57,094 nt of DNA from CBDCGW01 sp964430745. GTDB lineage: Bacteria > Acidobacteriota > UBA890. The stretch is from positions 1 through 57,094 of the forward strand of contig CAYSHI010000063.1 of the NCBI GenBank assembly GCA_964430745.1. Direction: 5' to 3'. Positions 50,038 to 57,094 of this stretch are shown one piece after another. Within the stretch, counting starts at the first letter, position 1, and each line of letters opens with the position of its first letter. The translations under genes and the position numbers were made by a program. The notes under the pieces were generated by a model. The model was not told the DNA's origin and ran no database searches. It was given only the letters and a program-made list of their open reading frames with translations.

Positions 50038-51819
50038 TCAGTGCCGGCTCCAGCCCGTAACCGTGATCTTGTAGATCTGCGGCGTGCGCGGGGGGAGCTT
50101 GGCGAGGTCGAGGAAGTCGGTCTCGAAGCTCCAGTTGCGGATGGGCGCGCCGTAGACGTCGGTCTGAACGTACGGGCCGGTGGCGTGCTCCGACTCCCAG
50201 AGAGCGACCAGGCTCCCGAGAAGGGTCAACTGTACGCCGGACCACTGCTCCAACAGCCGTGGGAGGTTCTCGAGACCGCCGTTGAAACTGGCGCCCATAT
50301 CGACGTTTCCCGTCATGATGGCCGCATTCACCGTCGTCGACGTCGCGGGACGGCCGCTGAGGTTCAACAGGCTGTAGTCGAGGTCGCTGTCGAAAACCCC
50401 GTCCCCGTCCACGTCGCCCCAATTGTTGCTCAAGATCGTCAGCGCGTCGGACATGAGGGCGGCGGGCTGTTTGTTGAACGTGTTGAAACTGCCGTGGATG
50501 TACAGAGGGTTGTCCGTCACGAGCGTCAGCGGCCCCGGAATCTGTGTGGTGCTCCGGGTCTTGAAGGCGAACTCGGTGAGGGCGCTGTTCCACGGCGTTG
50601 TGTACCCGCTCCATTCCGAGGGACCGACCCCGACCGCGACGCCCGGCCACGCAGGCATATCAGAGTCGGGCTGGAACGCACCCAGATAGACCACTCCGTT
50701 GAGCGGATAACCGGGCGAACGCCCGAGCTTGTCGACGTCGAGCTCGACGGTAAGCATGTGCGCGTTTTCTCGCTTGTCCCAGAGCGTCGTGTAGCTGACG
50801 GCGTCCAATCCCGTGACCGGGTCCACAAGCGATACGAGGTTACCGGCGTTGTCGTAGCCGCGCCCGTTGACGATACGCAGGCCGGCGGCGTACCAGAGCT
50901 TCGCCGCCTGATCGGGAAGCGAGTCGCCGGCACGCCCCGGCTCGATGATCAGGCGCGGATCGGTAGGATCCTCGATGACCAGATCGACACGATCGCCGCC
51001 GATCTCACCGGAGCGTACCCGTCCGTCCCAGCGGCTGATCGCATCAGAGGTCCACGTCGCGCTCTCGGAGTCGAGGCCGGCCATGTCTTGGAAAATTCCC
51101 GCCGAGTCCTTGATTCGAACCGCTCCGCCGTTTGCCCAGCCGGCCTCGCGCCGGTTGTAGATATTGCCGAAGGCGGTGACCGTGGAGTCGAAAGCGACCT
51201 GCACGGTGGGGTCTACATAGATGTCCGAGTTGCTGTGGACCCTCCCACCGATCGTCATCACCGGCGCGGGGTGTATATCCAGGTCGCCTTCGTAAAGGAC
51301 GCCGAATTGAAAGACGGGAATCGCGGCGAACTCGCCCTGTATCTCGACCGTAGCCTCGCTCTCGGGTGGGCCCGCCCCTTCGGTCTTGGCAAGCGCGCGA
51401 AACCGCTGGATCTCGGCGGAGAGGCCGACGTACAGGCCGTCGGCCAGCGTCGTCTGACGCATCGGCCCGTCGGCGAAAGCGTCGAACTGTGTGAGGGTGA
51501 CGCCGCTGAAAGCGGGCGCGGAGATCGCGTCCAGCTCGATGTCGGAGGGAAAGCGGCCAAGCGTTCGCGTCATACTGATGAGGTCGCGCAGAAGCAGGCG
51601 CGACGCTCCGTCGGCAGGGAGAAACGTCTGCTGCGCGGCCGTCAGGTTGGCCGATATGGCGATCTCGGTTGTCGCCACCTGAGCCACGACCATCGCCATC
51701 AACCCGATGGCGAACAGCGACATCAGGATCATCAGGAGAACCGTGCCTTGATCGGAGGCAAGGCCGGGCGCCTGCCTGGGATCTCGGCGCCGGAACGTCT
51801 TGTCGAGTGGGCGTAGCAT
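50038..51819 (-). CDS. Large PilX-like minor pilin protein (copy 2)
   Basis: A 593-residue protein. The N-terminal PilX-type segment GTVLLMILMSLFAIGLMAMVVAQVATTEIAISANL is a membrane helix followed by the PilX_N pattern. The remaining 500 residues form a large extracellular region with GGRVHSNSDIYVDP, YNRREAGWANGG and an Asp-rich loop DVDGDGVFDSDLD like Ca2+-binding loops. It ends in RNWSFETDFLDLAKLP, shared with the copy at 53667. Typical PilX proteins are near 200 aa, so this is unusually large. Role: minor pilin or tip adhesin (inferred). A 153-base gap separates it from acyP upstream. Confidence 0.8.
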   Translation of the reverse strand: MLRPLDKTFRRRDPRQAPGLASDQGTVLLMILMSLFAIGLMAMVVAQVATTEIAISANLTAAQQTFLPADGASRLLLRDLISMTRTLGRFPSDIELDAISAPAFSGVTLTQFDAFADGPMRQTTLADGLYVGLSAEIQRFRALAKTEGAGPPESEATVEIQGEFAAIPVFQFGVLYEGDLDIHPAPVMTIGGRVHSNSDIYVDPTVQVAFDSTVTAFGNIYNRREAGWANGGAVRIKDSAGIFQDMAGLDSESATWTSDAISRWDGRVRSGEIGGDRVDLVIEDPTDPRLIIEPGRAGDSLPDQAAKLWYAAGLRIVNGRGYDNAGNLVSLVDPVTGLDAVSYTTLWDKRENAHMLTVELDVDKLGRSPGYPLNGVVYLGAFQPDSDMPAWPGVAVGVGPSEWSGYTTPWNSALTEFAFKTRSTTQIPGPLTLVTDNPLYIHGSFNTFNKQPAALMSDALTILSNNWGDVDGDGVFDSDLDYSLLNLSGRPATSTTVNAAIMTGNVDMGASFNGGLENLPRLLEQWSGVQLTLLGSLVALWESEHATGPYVQTDVYGAPIRNWSFETDFLDLAKLPPRTPQIYKITVTGWSRH

Positions 51820-51972
51820 GCGTGGGTTCCCTACCGCGAGGGATTCTGACCTCTACGAGGGTAACCAACGCCGGGACCGTGGAACAACTCCGGAATGGGT
51901 TGTTTGAATCGAGTGCGGCAGGGCGTCAAAGATCAATAATGACTTTTGCTATGATACGACAATCCTCGATGA

Positions 51973-52260
51973 CTAAAAGCGCGTTTCAAAGGCTTCGAAC
52001 GTCCCGGCGGCTTCACCCCAGGACGTCTCGATGTGCTCCACCCGAGCGGCTGGAGGCCCGACTCGGCAATACTCCAACAGAGAATCGCAGGCGGGGCGAG
52101 GTCCTTCGGCGACGAGCTCCACGGCTCCGTCGCTTCTGTTTCGAACCCAACCTGTCAAGCGAAGCGCGCGCGCCGTGCGCTCGGTGCCGGCCCGGTAGAA
52201 GACGCCTTGCACCCGCCCGCTGATCCGCGCCTCCAGGCGCACAGCGGAATCCGCGTTCAT
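51973..52260 (-). CDS. acyP: Acylphosphatase
   Basis: A complete 95-residue acylphosphatase, which hydrolyses the carboxyl-phosphate bond of acyl phosphates. The active-site Arg23 (GRVQGVFYRAGT) and Asn41 (GWVRNRSDGAVEL) are in place. Its ATG lies one base after the stop of pilW copy 2, so it is translated with the pilus genes, an unusual place for it. A 153-base AT-richer gap follows before pilX copy 2, in which only a weak promoter-like stretch was noticed. Confidence 0.93.
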   Translation of the reverse strand: MNADSAVRLEARISGRVQGVFYRAGTERTARALRLTGWVRNRSDGAVELVAEGPRPACDSLLEYCRVGPPAARVEHIETSWGEAAGTFEAFETRF

Positions 52261-52261
52261 C

Positions 52262-53086
52262 TCAGGATGTCAGCATCGCGGAGCGCGGGGCGATGCGCGT
52301 GCGGAGCGTCACGGTACGCTCCTGCGTGGTGTTGAGGCGGACGTCTTCGGTCTCGACCACGAGCGTGACCTCGATCACCTTCACACGCAGCTGATCGGCA
52401 ATCGTCGCCGGGGTGAAGGCCTGAGGAGGGTTGGCGTCGTCGAAGTAGGTGATCGTCATCGAACGCACGTTGATCGCGACCGGCTGCGGGGTGGCCCCGT
52501 CCTCCTGGCGCTGCAGCCAGAATGCGCCGCCGGCGGCCTGCAGATTGTAACTGGTCGTTTGAACACGCTTGACGGCGGTGCCGTCCGCGACGCGGTAGGC
52601 CTTCGAGAGGCCTCCGCTCTGTGTCAACACGCCGCTGGACACAGCGGTCAACGTCGTGAGGTCGAAGCCTCCGGTCCCGTCGTACACGACGACCACCATG
52701 CCGGCGTCGAATCCGGTGGAATCATCGACCTGCAGGCTCCCGGAGCCGCCGCCCATATCGGCGGTGAGCCGCGCCGTGAGGTTGTCGCTGTTGTAGCGGA
52801 CGTCGATGCCGCCGTCCAAACGCGGCTCGATGACCGGCACGGGCGAGAGCATTCCGAGCAGGCCGATGCCGGCCAGCTCGATGTCGCGCTGCATCTGTGC
52901 GATCGCGAGGCGGGCGGTCATCTGGGCGTCGATGAGCTGCTGCTGATCCCTTTGAACGTCGCGCAACCCGCTGAGCATGAGCAGCATGCCCCCCACGACA
53001 AGCACGGACATGAGGCTGGCAACGAGCAGTTCCAGCAGGCTGAATCCGTGCTGGTCCGCGGGCCCAAGGCGCTGAATCGAAGACAC
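52262..53086 (-). CDS. pilW: PilW-like type IV pilus minor pilin (copy 2)
   Basis: About 274 residues starting at GTG 53086. The prepilin leader ends at HGFSLLELLVASLMS (cleavage G14/F15, Glu at +5) and is followed by the PilW helix (VQRDQQQLIDAQMTARLAIAQMQRDIELAGIGLLG). The C-terminal beta region ends RTVTLRTRIAPRSAML. An upstream GTG-free extension would put about 60 atypical residues before the leader, so 53086 is preferred. PilW is a minor pilin that helps start pilus assembly. Its residue pattern is parallel to copy 1. Confidence 0.85.
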   Translation of the reverse strand: MSSIQRLGPADQHGFSLLELLVASLMSVLVVGGMLLMLSGLRDVQRDQQQLIDAQMTARLAIAQMQRDIELAGIGLLGMLSPVPVIEPRLDGGIDVRYNSDNLTARLTADMGGGSGSLQVDDSTGFDAGMVVVVYDGTGGFDLTTLTAVSSGVLTQSGGLSKAYRVADGTAVKRVQTTSYNLQAAGGAFWLQRQEDGATPQPVAINVRSMTITYFDDANPPQAFTPATIADQLRVKVIEVTLVVETEDVRLNTTQERTVTLRTRIAPRSAMLTS

Positions 53087-53144
53087 CGTGCCGTCGGCCC
53101 CCGCTCCCGGCCCCGCGACACCGGTGCTCCGGGGGACCGGCGGC

Positions 53145-53657
53145 CTACTGGATGTCGGTGCGAAAGGTGTCCAGCAGGATCTCGCGTGGAGGTCCCCAGA
53201 TGGACGCACGCTCACCGACGACAAGCTGAATGCGCTTGCGGCCGGGGTTCTCATCGGTGACCTGCCAGCGGACATAGCGATCGGGGTCGCCCAGGTACGG
53301 ATCCAGCGAGTAGCCGCCGGAGGAAGCTACGATCGAGCCGCCGGCGACAAGCTGCGCGTCGGTAAACGGCAGCCCTCGAATAATCTCCATCTGCTGCGAC
53401 CCGGCGGCCGTGAGCTCGGTGATCTCCTGGGCGGCGGCTGATGTCTGTAATGCCATGAGCATCATCGGCGCGACAGCCAGAGCGATCAGCCCCACCAGGA
53501 AGCCGGAAACGAGCACCTCCAGGAGTGTGAAGCCCTGCTGACCACGGCGACACTCGGATTCTCGCCTCCCGGTTATCGGTTCCAGACAACCATGCCACGT
53601 CCGCAGTGTCCTCGGAAATACCTCGTTGTTCATTGTCGCTCCGCCGCTGAGCATCAC
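53145..53657 (-). CDS. pilV: PilV-like type IV pilus minor pilin (copy 2)
   Basis: A 170-residue prepilin. After a 41-residue leader, QQGFTLLEVLVSGFLVGLIALAVAP is the class III signal (G/F cleavage, Glu +5). Then comes TSAAAQEITELTAAGSQQMEIIRGLPF and a C-terminal WGPPREILLDTFRTDIQ. That tail is nearly the same as in copy 1 (WGPPREVALETYRTDLQ), showing duplication. The ATG at 53657 follows pilX copy 1 by nine bases. PilV is a minor pilin at the pilus base or tip. Confidence 0.85.
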   Translation of the reverse strand: MMLSGGATMNNEVFPRTLRTWHGCLEPITGRRESECRRGQQGFTLLEVLVSGFLVGLIALAVAPMMLMALQTSAAAQEITELTAAGSQQMEIIRGLPFTDAQLVAGGSIVASSGGYSLDPYLGDPDRYVRWQVTDENPGRKRIQLVVGERASIWGPPREILLDTFRTDIQ

Positions 53658-53666
53658 AATCCCTCT

Positions 53667-55475
53667 TCAGTGCTGCCGCTCCCAGCCGAGCACGCGAATC
53701 GTATACACGCTCGGCGTGCCCGGTGGGAGATTCGCGGGATCGAGGAAATCGGTATCGAACGACCAGTTTCGGTTTGGCGCGGTGTAGATCGGGTTGCCGT
53801 AGATCCAGTTGCCGGTGGCGTTGCGGGCGTTCCAGAGGTCGATGATGCTCCCCAGATAGGTGAACGTGTCGCCGCTCCAGCGCTCCAGAAAGCGCATGAC
53901 GTTCTCGACGCCGCCGTTGTATTGGGCATTGGGCACGGTATCCGTGTTGCCCATCATGATGGCGGCGTTGACCGTCGTGCTCCAGGCGTTGCGGCTGTTG
54001 AGCGCCTGCTGGCTGTAGTTGAGATCGCCGTCGCCGGCATCGGTCGTGTCACCGTCGCCGTTCACGTCACCCCAGCGGTTGCTGAGGATGGTGACCGCGT
54101 CCGCGATGACCGCCGCGCCAACCTTGTTGACGTTGTTGTAGTTCCCCTGCACGTAGGTCGGATTGTCGGAAACCACCGTGGTCGGGGTGGCGAGCTGCGA
54201 TCCGTTGGTCAGCTTGACGGCGAATTCCGTGGTTCCACCACCGCCCCACGGTGTCGCGTAGCCGGCCCATGCGGCCGGTCCGACGCCGCCGGCGCCGCCC
54301 ACCCAGTTCGGGTAGACACCGCCGTCGGGCTGATAGCCGCCGACGTAGAGGATGAGGTCGTTCGGCGGGTGGTCGACCAGGTTGCCGAGCTTCTGCATGT
54401 CGATCTCGGTGGTCAACATGTGCTTGTTGTCCCGCGCGTCCCAGATGATCGTTTCCGTGATCGCCGGCGTACCGCTGACCGGGTCGATCAGCGGGATCGG
54501 ATTGCCGCCGTTGTCGAAGCCCTGCCCGTTGATGATGCGGATGTCGGCGTCGTACCACATCTTGGCGGCCTGGTCCGCCGGCGTATCCGCCGCGCCCCAA
54601 GGCTCGATGATCTTGTACGGATTCGTCGGATCCTCGATGGTCAGGTTGAGCCTCTCGACCGCGTGGTCCTTCGAGCGCACGTTGCCGTCCCAGCGGGTGA
54701 TCGCGTCCGTGACCCAGTTCGGAGAGGATGAATCGAGGCCGGCCATGGCAGGAAAGTTGCCCACCGAGTCGCGGATGACCACGTTACCGCCCATCGCGGC
54801 GGCCGCGTCCTTGCGGCGGTTGTAGATGTCGCCCGCGGAGGTCATCAGGGAGTCGACCGTCAGCGTGTTGTGCGTGCCGATGTAGATGTCCATGTTGCTG
54901 TGCACGCGGCCGTTGATCCACATGTTGGGGCCGGGAAGGATCTCCAGATCCTCCTCGTAGAAGATCGCGAACTGAAAGATCGGGATGATGTCGAAGTCCG
55001 CGGTCATCGCGACCGTCGATGTGCCGAACGGAGGCAGCGCGGTCTCGGCGGTCGTGGTTACCGTGAACGGTTGGGTGGCGGCGACCAGTCCCTGGAAGAA
55101 CCCGGTCGTCAGCGGTCCTAGGGTTTGAGGGCCCGACGCCGCGATGTCGAACGTCGAGTACGTGATGTCCGTGAGCACCGGAGGCACGATTGCGGCCATC
55201 TCGCCGGCCGTGGGAAAACGCCCACGCGCGCGGCCGACGTTGAGTAGCTCGTCAAGACCGTACTCAGAGCCCCCGTCCGCCGCGTAAAAGGCGCGATTGA
55301 CGCTGCGGTAGTTACCCGTCACTTCCATCTCGGTTTGCGCGACGCGCGAGATGGCAACGCCCGTCAGGGCGACGATGAACAGCGCCAACATGGTGATGAG
55401 CAACGTCATGCCTTCTTCGCCGGAAAACAAGCGTGGCATCGGCGTCGCGTTGCGCTTCGCGTTCTCGTTGATCAT
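53667..55475 (-). CDS. Large PilX-like minor pilin protein (copy 1)
   Basis: A 602-residue paralogue of the protein at 50038. The N-terminal EEGMTLLITMLALFIVALTGVAISRVAQTEMEVTGNYRSVNRAFYAADGG is the PilX_N pattern, with a hydrophobic helix. Shared blocks include NGRVHSNMDIYIG, YNRRKDAAAAMGG, the Asp-rich loop DVNGDGDTTDAGDGDLN (Ca2+-type) and RNWSFDTDFLDPANLP near the end. It is coupled between pilW1 and pilV2, in the middle of the two cassettes. Tip adhesin or pilus-priming role is inferred from context. Confidence 0.8.
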   Translation of the reverse strand: MINENAKRNATPMPRLFSGEEGMTLLITMLALFIVALTGVAISRVAQTEMEVTGNYRSVNRAFYAADGGSEYGLDELLNVGRARGRFPTAGEMAAIVPPVLTDITYSTFDIAASGPQTLGPLTTGFFQGLVAATQPFTVTTTAETALPPFGTSTVAMTADFDIIPIFQFAIFYEEDLEILPGPNMWINGRVHSNMDIYIGTHNTLTVDSLMTSAGDIYNRRKDAAAAMGGNVVIRDSVGNFPAMAGLDSSSPNWVTDAITRWDGNVRSKDHAVERLNLTIEDPTNPYKIIEPWGAADTPADQAAKMWYDADIRIINGQGFDNGGNPIPLIDPVSGTPAITETIIWDARDNKHMLTTEIDMQKLGNLVDHPPNDLILYVGGYQPDGGVYPNWVGGAGGVGPAAWAGYATPWGGGGTTEFAVKLTNGSQLATPTTVVSDNPTYVQGNYNNVNKVGAAVIADAVTILSNRWGDVNGDGDTTDAGDGDLNYSQQALNSRNAWSTTVNAAIMMGNTDTVPNAQYNGGVENVMRFLERWSGDTFTYLGSIIDLWNARNATGNWIYGNPIYTAPNRNWSFDTDFLDPANLPPGTPSVYTIRVLGWERQH

Positions 55476-55508
55476 GGCTTCATCCCCCGGAGGAGAGGGG
55501 TCATCCCA

Positions 55509-56324
55509 TTACGAGAGAATGATCGCTCTCGGTGTCACCTGCGTCGTAAGTGTTCTCTGTCGTTCGTTCACGGCGTTGAGCTGCGGGTCTTCGGTCTCGA
55601 CGGTCAGCGCGACCTGGATTGTCTGGATCAGCAGCTGCTGGGCAACGGTCGCCGGATTGAAGACCGCGGAAGGAGTGCTGTTGTTCCAGTAGGTGACGTT
55701 GAACGCCGCTACATTGCCGGCGAGCGGTTCCGGCGCCTCGGCGTTGACCTGGCGGAGGAGGCGATCCTGTCCGTCGACGGAGTAGGTGATCGTCTCGATA
55801 CGGGCGACCGCCGTCCCGTCGGCCACCGTGAAAATCTTGGTGGTGCCATCATGCGAGATGCGGTCGGCGCCGAGATTGACGCCGGTGACGGTGACGAAGC
55901 TCAGCGCGCCGGCATTGTCGTAGACGGCGATGCCCATTCCGGGTGCGAAACCGGCTGCGTCGTCGACCCGGAGATCAGCGCCCGTCCCGCCCATGTCCAC
56001 GACGAGGCTTGCCCTCACCCCGCTCTGGTTGTGGCGCACGGTGAAGCCGCCACCCACTTCCGGTACCACCAGAGGCATCGGCGCAACCAGCCAGGCAATC
56101 CCGACTCCCGCCATCTGCAAGTCACGTTGCACTTGATCGAGCGAAATCCGGGCCGCCTGCTGGGAGTCGATCATCTGCTGGCTATCGCGCTGGATCTCTT
56201 CGATCGAGACGAGCATCGACAAGACGGCACCGACGACAAGCGTCGAAACGAGCATCGCCACCATCAGCTCGATCAGGCTGTATCCGGCGTTCTCGAACCA
56301 CCGGTGTTGCTTGGTCGTCGTCAT
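55509..56324 (-). CDS. pilW: PilW-like type IV pilus minor pilin (copy 1)
   Basis: A 271-residue prepilin beginning MTTTKQHRWFENAGYSLIELMVAMLVS: cleavage G14/Y15, Glu at +5 as in copy 2. The helix continues EIQRDSQQMIDSQQAARISLDQVQRDLQMAGVGIAW, and the C-terminal part ends ERQRTLTTQVTPRAIIL. The ATG at 56324 lies 22 bases after pilV1 and gives the leader length typical of pilins; farther upstream codons overlap pilV1 and look like non-coding read-through. Confidence 0.85.
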   Translation of the reverse strand: MTTTKQHRWFENAGYSLIELMVAMLVSTLVVGAVLSMLVSIEEIQRDSQQMIDSQQAARISLDQVQRDLQMAGVGIAWLVAPMPLVVPEVGGGFTVRHNQSGVRASLVVDMGGTGADLRVDDAAGFAPGMGIAVYDNAGALSFVTVTGVNLGADRISHDGTTKIFTVADGTAVARIETITYSVDGQDRLLRQVNAEAPEPLAGNVAAFNVTYWNNSTPSAVFNPATVAQQLLIQTIQVALTVETEDPQLNAVNERQRTLTTQVTPRAIILS

Positions 56325-56346
56325 CGTCGTTGCCTCTCGGTCCCGG

Positions 56347-56892
56347 CTATTGAAGGTCTGTTCGGTACGTCTCGAGAGCGACCTCGCGAGGTGGCCCCCA
56401 GACCGACGTGCGGATTCCGGCCACAAGCTCGATGTGCTTGCGCGAGGGACTGACGCTGGTGATGCGCCAGCGGAGATATCGGTTGGCGTCGCCATTGAAG
56501 GGGTCGAGCGAGTACCCGGCGTCCGAAGACGTGAGCGACCCGCCGGCCGCGAGGTCCGCGTGGTTGAACGGAAGTGCTCGCAGGATCTCGATTCTCTCCG
56601 CCCCGTCGGAGGTCAGCTCGGTTGCCTGCTGCGCCACGGCCGAGGTCTGCACCGCCATCAGCATCAGAGGCGCGACGGCGAGGGCCACAAGGCCGACGAG
56701 GCCGGTCGCCACGAGAACCTCCAAAAGGGTGAACCCCGCCTGGTGCGGACTTCTCGCTCCGGCGGTCGGCCACCCATCGATTGTGAGTCTTGTCTGCGCC
56801 GTGCACTTCTCTACCCGTGTTGTCGTGTCCGCGAATATCGTCCTGCAGCACGTCTTGATTAGTATCAAGTTGTAACAATTAATACAAGGCAT
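56347..56892 (-). CDS. pilV: PilV-like type IV pilus minor pilin (copy 1)
   Basis: About 181 residues. The prepilin signal is HQAGFTLLEVLVATGLVGLVALAVAP with G/F cleavage and Glu +5. The tail WGPPREVALETYRTDLQ parallels copy 2. The leader is very long (about 54 residues) if ATG 56892 is used. The first 25 codons lie in AT-rich sequence unlike the rest, so the real start may be later (for example the TTG near 56868). It is the first gene of the minus-strand pilus unit seen here. Confidence 0.8.
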   Translation of the reverse strand: MPCINCYNLILIKTCCRTIFADTTTRVEKCTAQTRLTIDGWPTAGARSPHQAGFTLLEVLVATGLVGLVALAVAPLMLMAVQTSAVAQQATELTSDGAERIEILRALPFNHADLAAGGSLTSSDAGYSLDPFNGDANRYLRWRITSVSPSRKHIELVAGIRTSVWGPPREVALETYRTDLQ

Positions 56893-56919
56893 GAAGCACA
56901 CTATTCTAGCCGCTATAAG

Positions 56920-56949
56920 TATATATATGGTAACTTAAGACAGCGCCAA
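56920..56949 (-). promoter_or_regulatory. Candidate promoter of the pilus cluster
   Basis: On the minus strand TTGGCG (56944-56949), 18-base spacer, TATATA (56920-56925), in AT-rich sequence before pilV1. Beyond it, 56950-57094 shows no gene that I can support. It holds only a 5-bp AACCC/GGGTT hairpin (56998-57012) and, near 57070, a run of C. An RpoN-type promoter was looked for and not found. Confidence 0.4.
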
Positions 56950-57094
56950 ATAGATATAGCTAAGCACGAACACTATTGCTCACTTTATCTTTCCGACAAC
57001 CCGCGAAGGGTTCTCCTACTATCAGGTAATGAAACACACACCGGACGTCGGAATCCACAACCAATCACCTACCCCCCCCCGGGTTGGCCAGAAG

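Noticed and set aside
50041..51816. Long open frames on the plus strand opposite the PilX-like genes (also 53592-54731)
   Set aside because: They mirror the real minus-strand genes, with compositional shadow proteins rich in Arg, Gly and Val and no recognisable domain.
1..57094. CRISPR arrays, tRNA or rRNA genes, insertion sequences
   Set aside because: No regularly spaced direct repeats, cloverleaf-like segments, transposase-like frames or terminal inverted repeats were seen by eye. A tRNA scan would be needed for certainty.

Overview
The window is GC-rich chromosomal DNA from a Gram-negative (two-membrane) bacterium. It carries lipid A genes (lpxD-fabZ-lpxA-lpxI), LPS export genes (lptE and a single-chain lptF-lptG), type IV pilus minor pilins, and electron-transfer flavoprotein genes. 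The blocks nusB-leuS-lptE-holA / rpsT / murJ and lpxD-fabZ-lpxA-lpxI-Gfo/Idh, the use of LpxI instead of LpxH, and the GC bias suggest a former-Deltaproteobacteria-type lineage (Desulfobacterota, Myxococcota, Binatota or similar). This is inferred from gene order and family resemblance only. No prophage, insertion sequence, CRISPR array, tRNA or rRNA was seen, and no gene-free stretch is longer than about 210 bases.

Layout. 1-3183 (+): lipid A genes, translationally coupled. 3303-6725 (+): YbdK-type ligase, MBL hydrolase, methyltransferase and sugar nucleotidyltransferase, also overlapping by a few bases. 6706-7308 (-): lexA. 7393-13953 (+): ruvX, mltG, ribH, a fused nusB-leuS reading frame, lptE, holA. 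14007-14276 (-): rpsT. 14294-18686 (+): murJ, dtd, xerD, CCA/poly(A) polymerase-type gene. 18814-20019 (+): metK. 20065-23132 (-): fused lptF-lptG and a glycosyltransferase of the 'rSAM/selenodomain-associated' type. 23167-26411 (+): RNase Z, acyl-CoA thioesterase, etfB-etfA. 26412-27773 (-): LOG-like protein and a secreted SRPBCC-like protein. 27777-28775 (+): PAP2-family membrane protein. 28865-31926 (-): ATP-dependent DNA ligase and M23 peptidase. 32136-40193 (+): LysM transglycosylase, GH113-like lipoprotein, cytochrome c, rho, a UGA-containing AhpD-like gene, lemA, DUF2207. 40196-41389 (-): MFS transporter. 41575-42477 (+): MBL hydrolase. 42553-56892 (-): AbiEi-like regulator, N-acyl-D-amino-acid deacylase, small secreted protein, UvrD helicase, SppA, and two pilV-pilW-pilX cassettes with an acylphosphatase gene inside the second.

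Main points. (1) The gene at 37278-37832 is interrupted by an in-frame TGA exactly where AhpD/peroxidase-related proteins have the second Cys of CxxC. Immediately downstream is a hairpin whose GGU loop sits 18 nt after the UGA, as I recall for E. coli fdhF. It reads as a selenoprotein (CHYU). (2) nusB and leuS are one uninterrupted reading frame. (3) LptF and LptG are one 799-residue polypeptide. (4) The pilVWX cassette is duplicated, with unusually large (about 600 aa) PilX-type proteins carrying Asp-rich, possibly calcium-binding loops. (5) The rho promoter has a perfect 18-bp palindrome between its -35 and -10 elements, followed by a structured leader.

Most operons show 1-4 nt stop/start overlaps (ATGA, GTGA, TTGA), so translational coupling is the rule here and was used to choose many starts.
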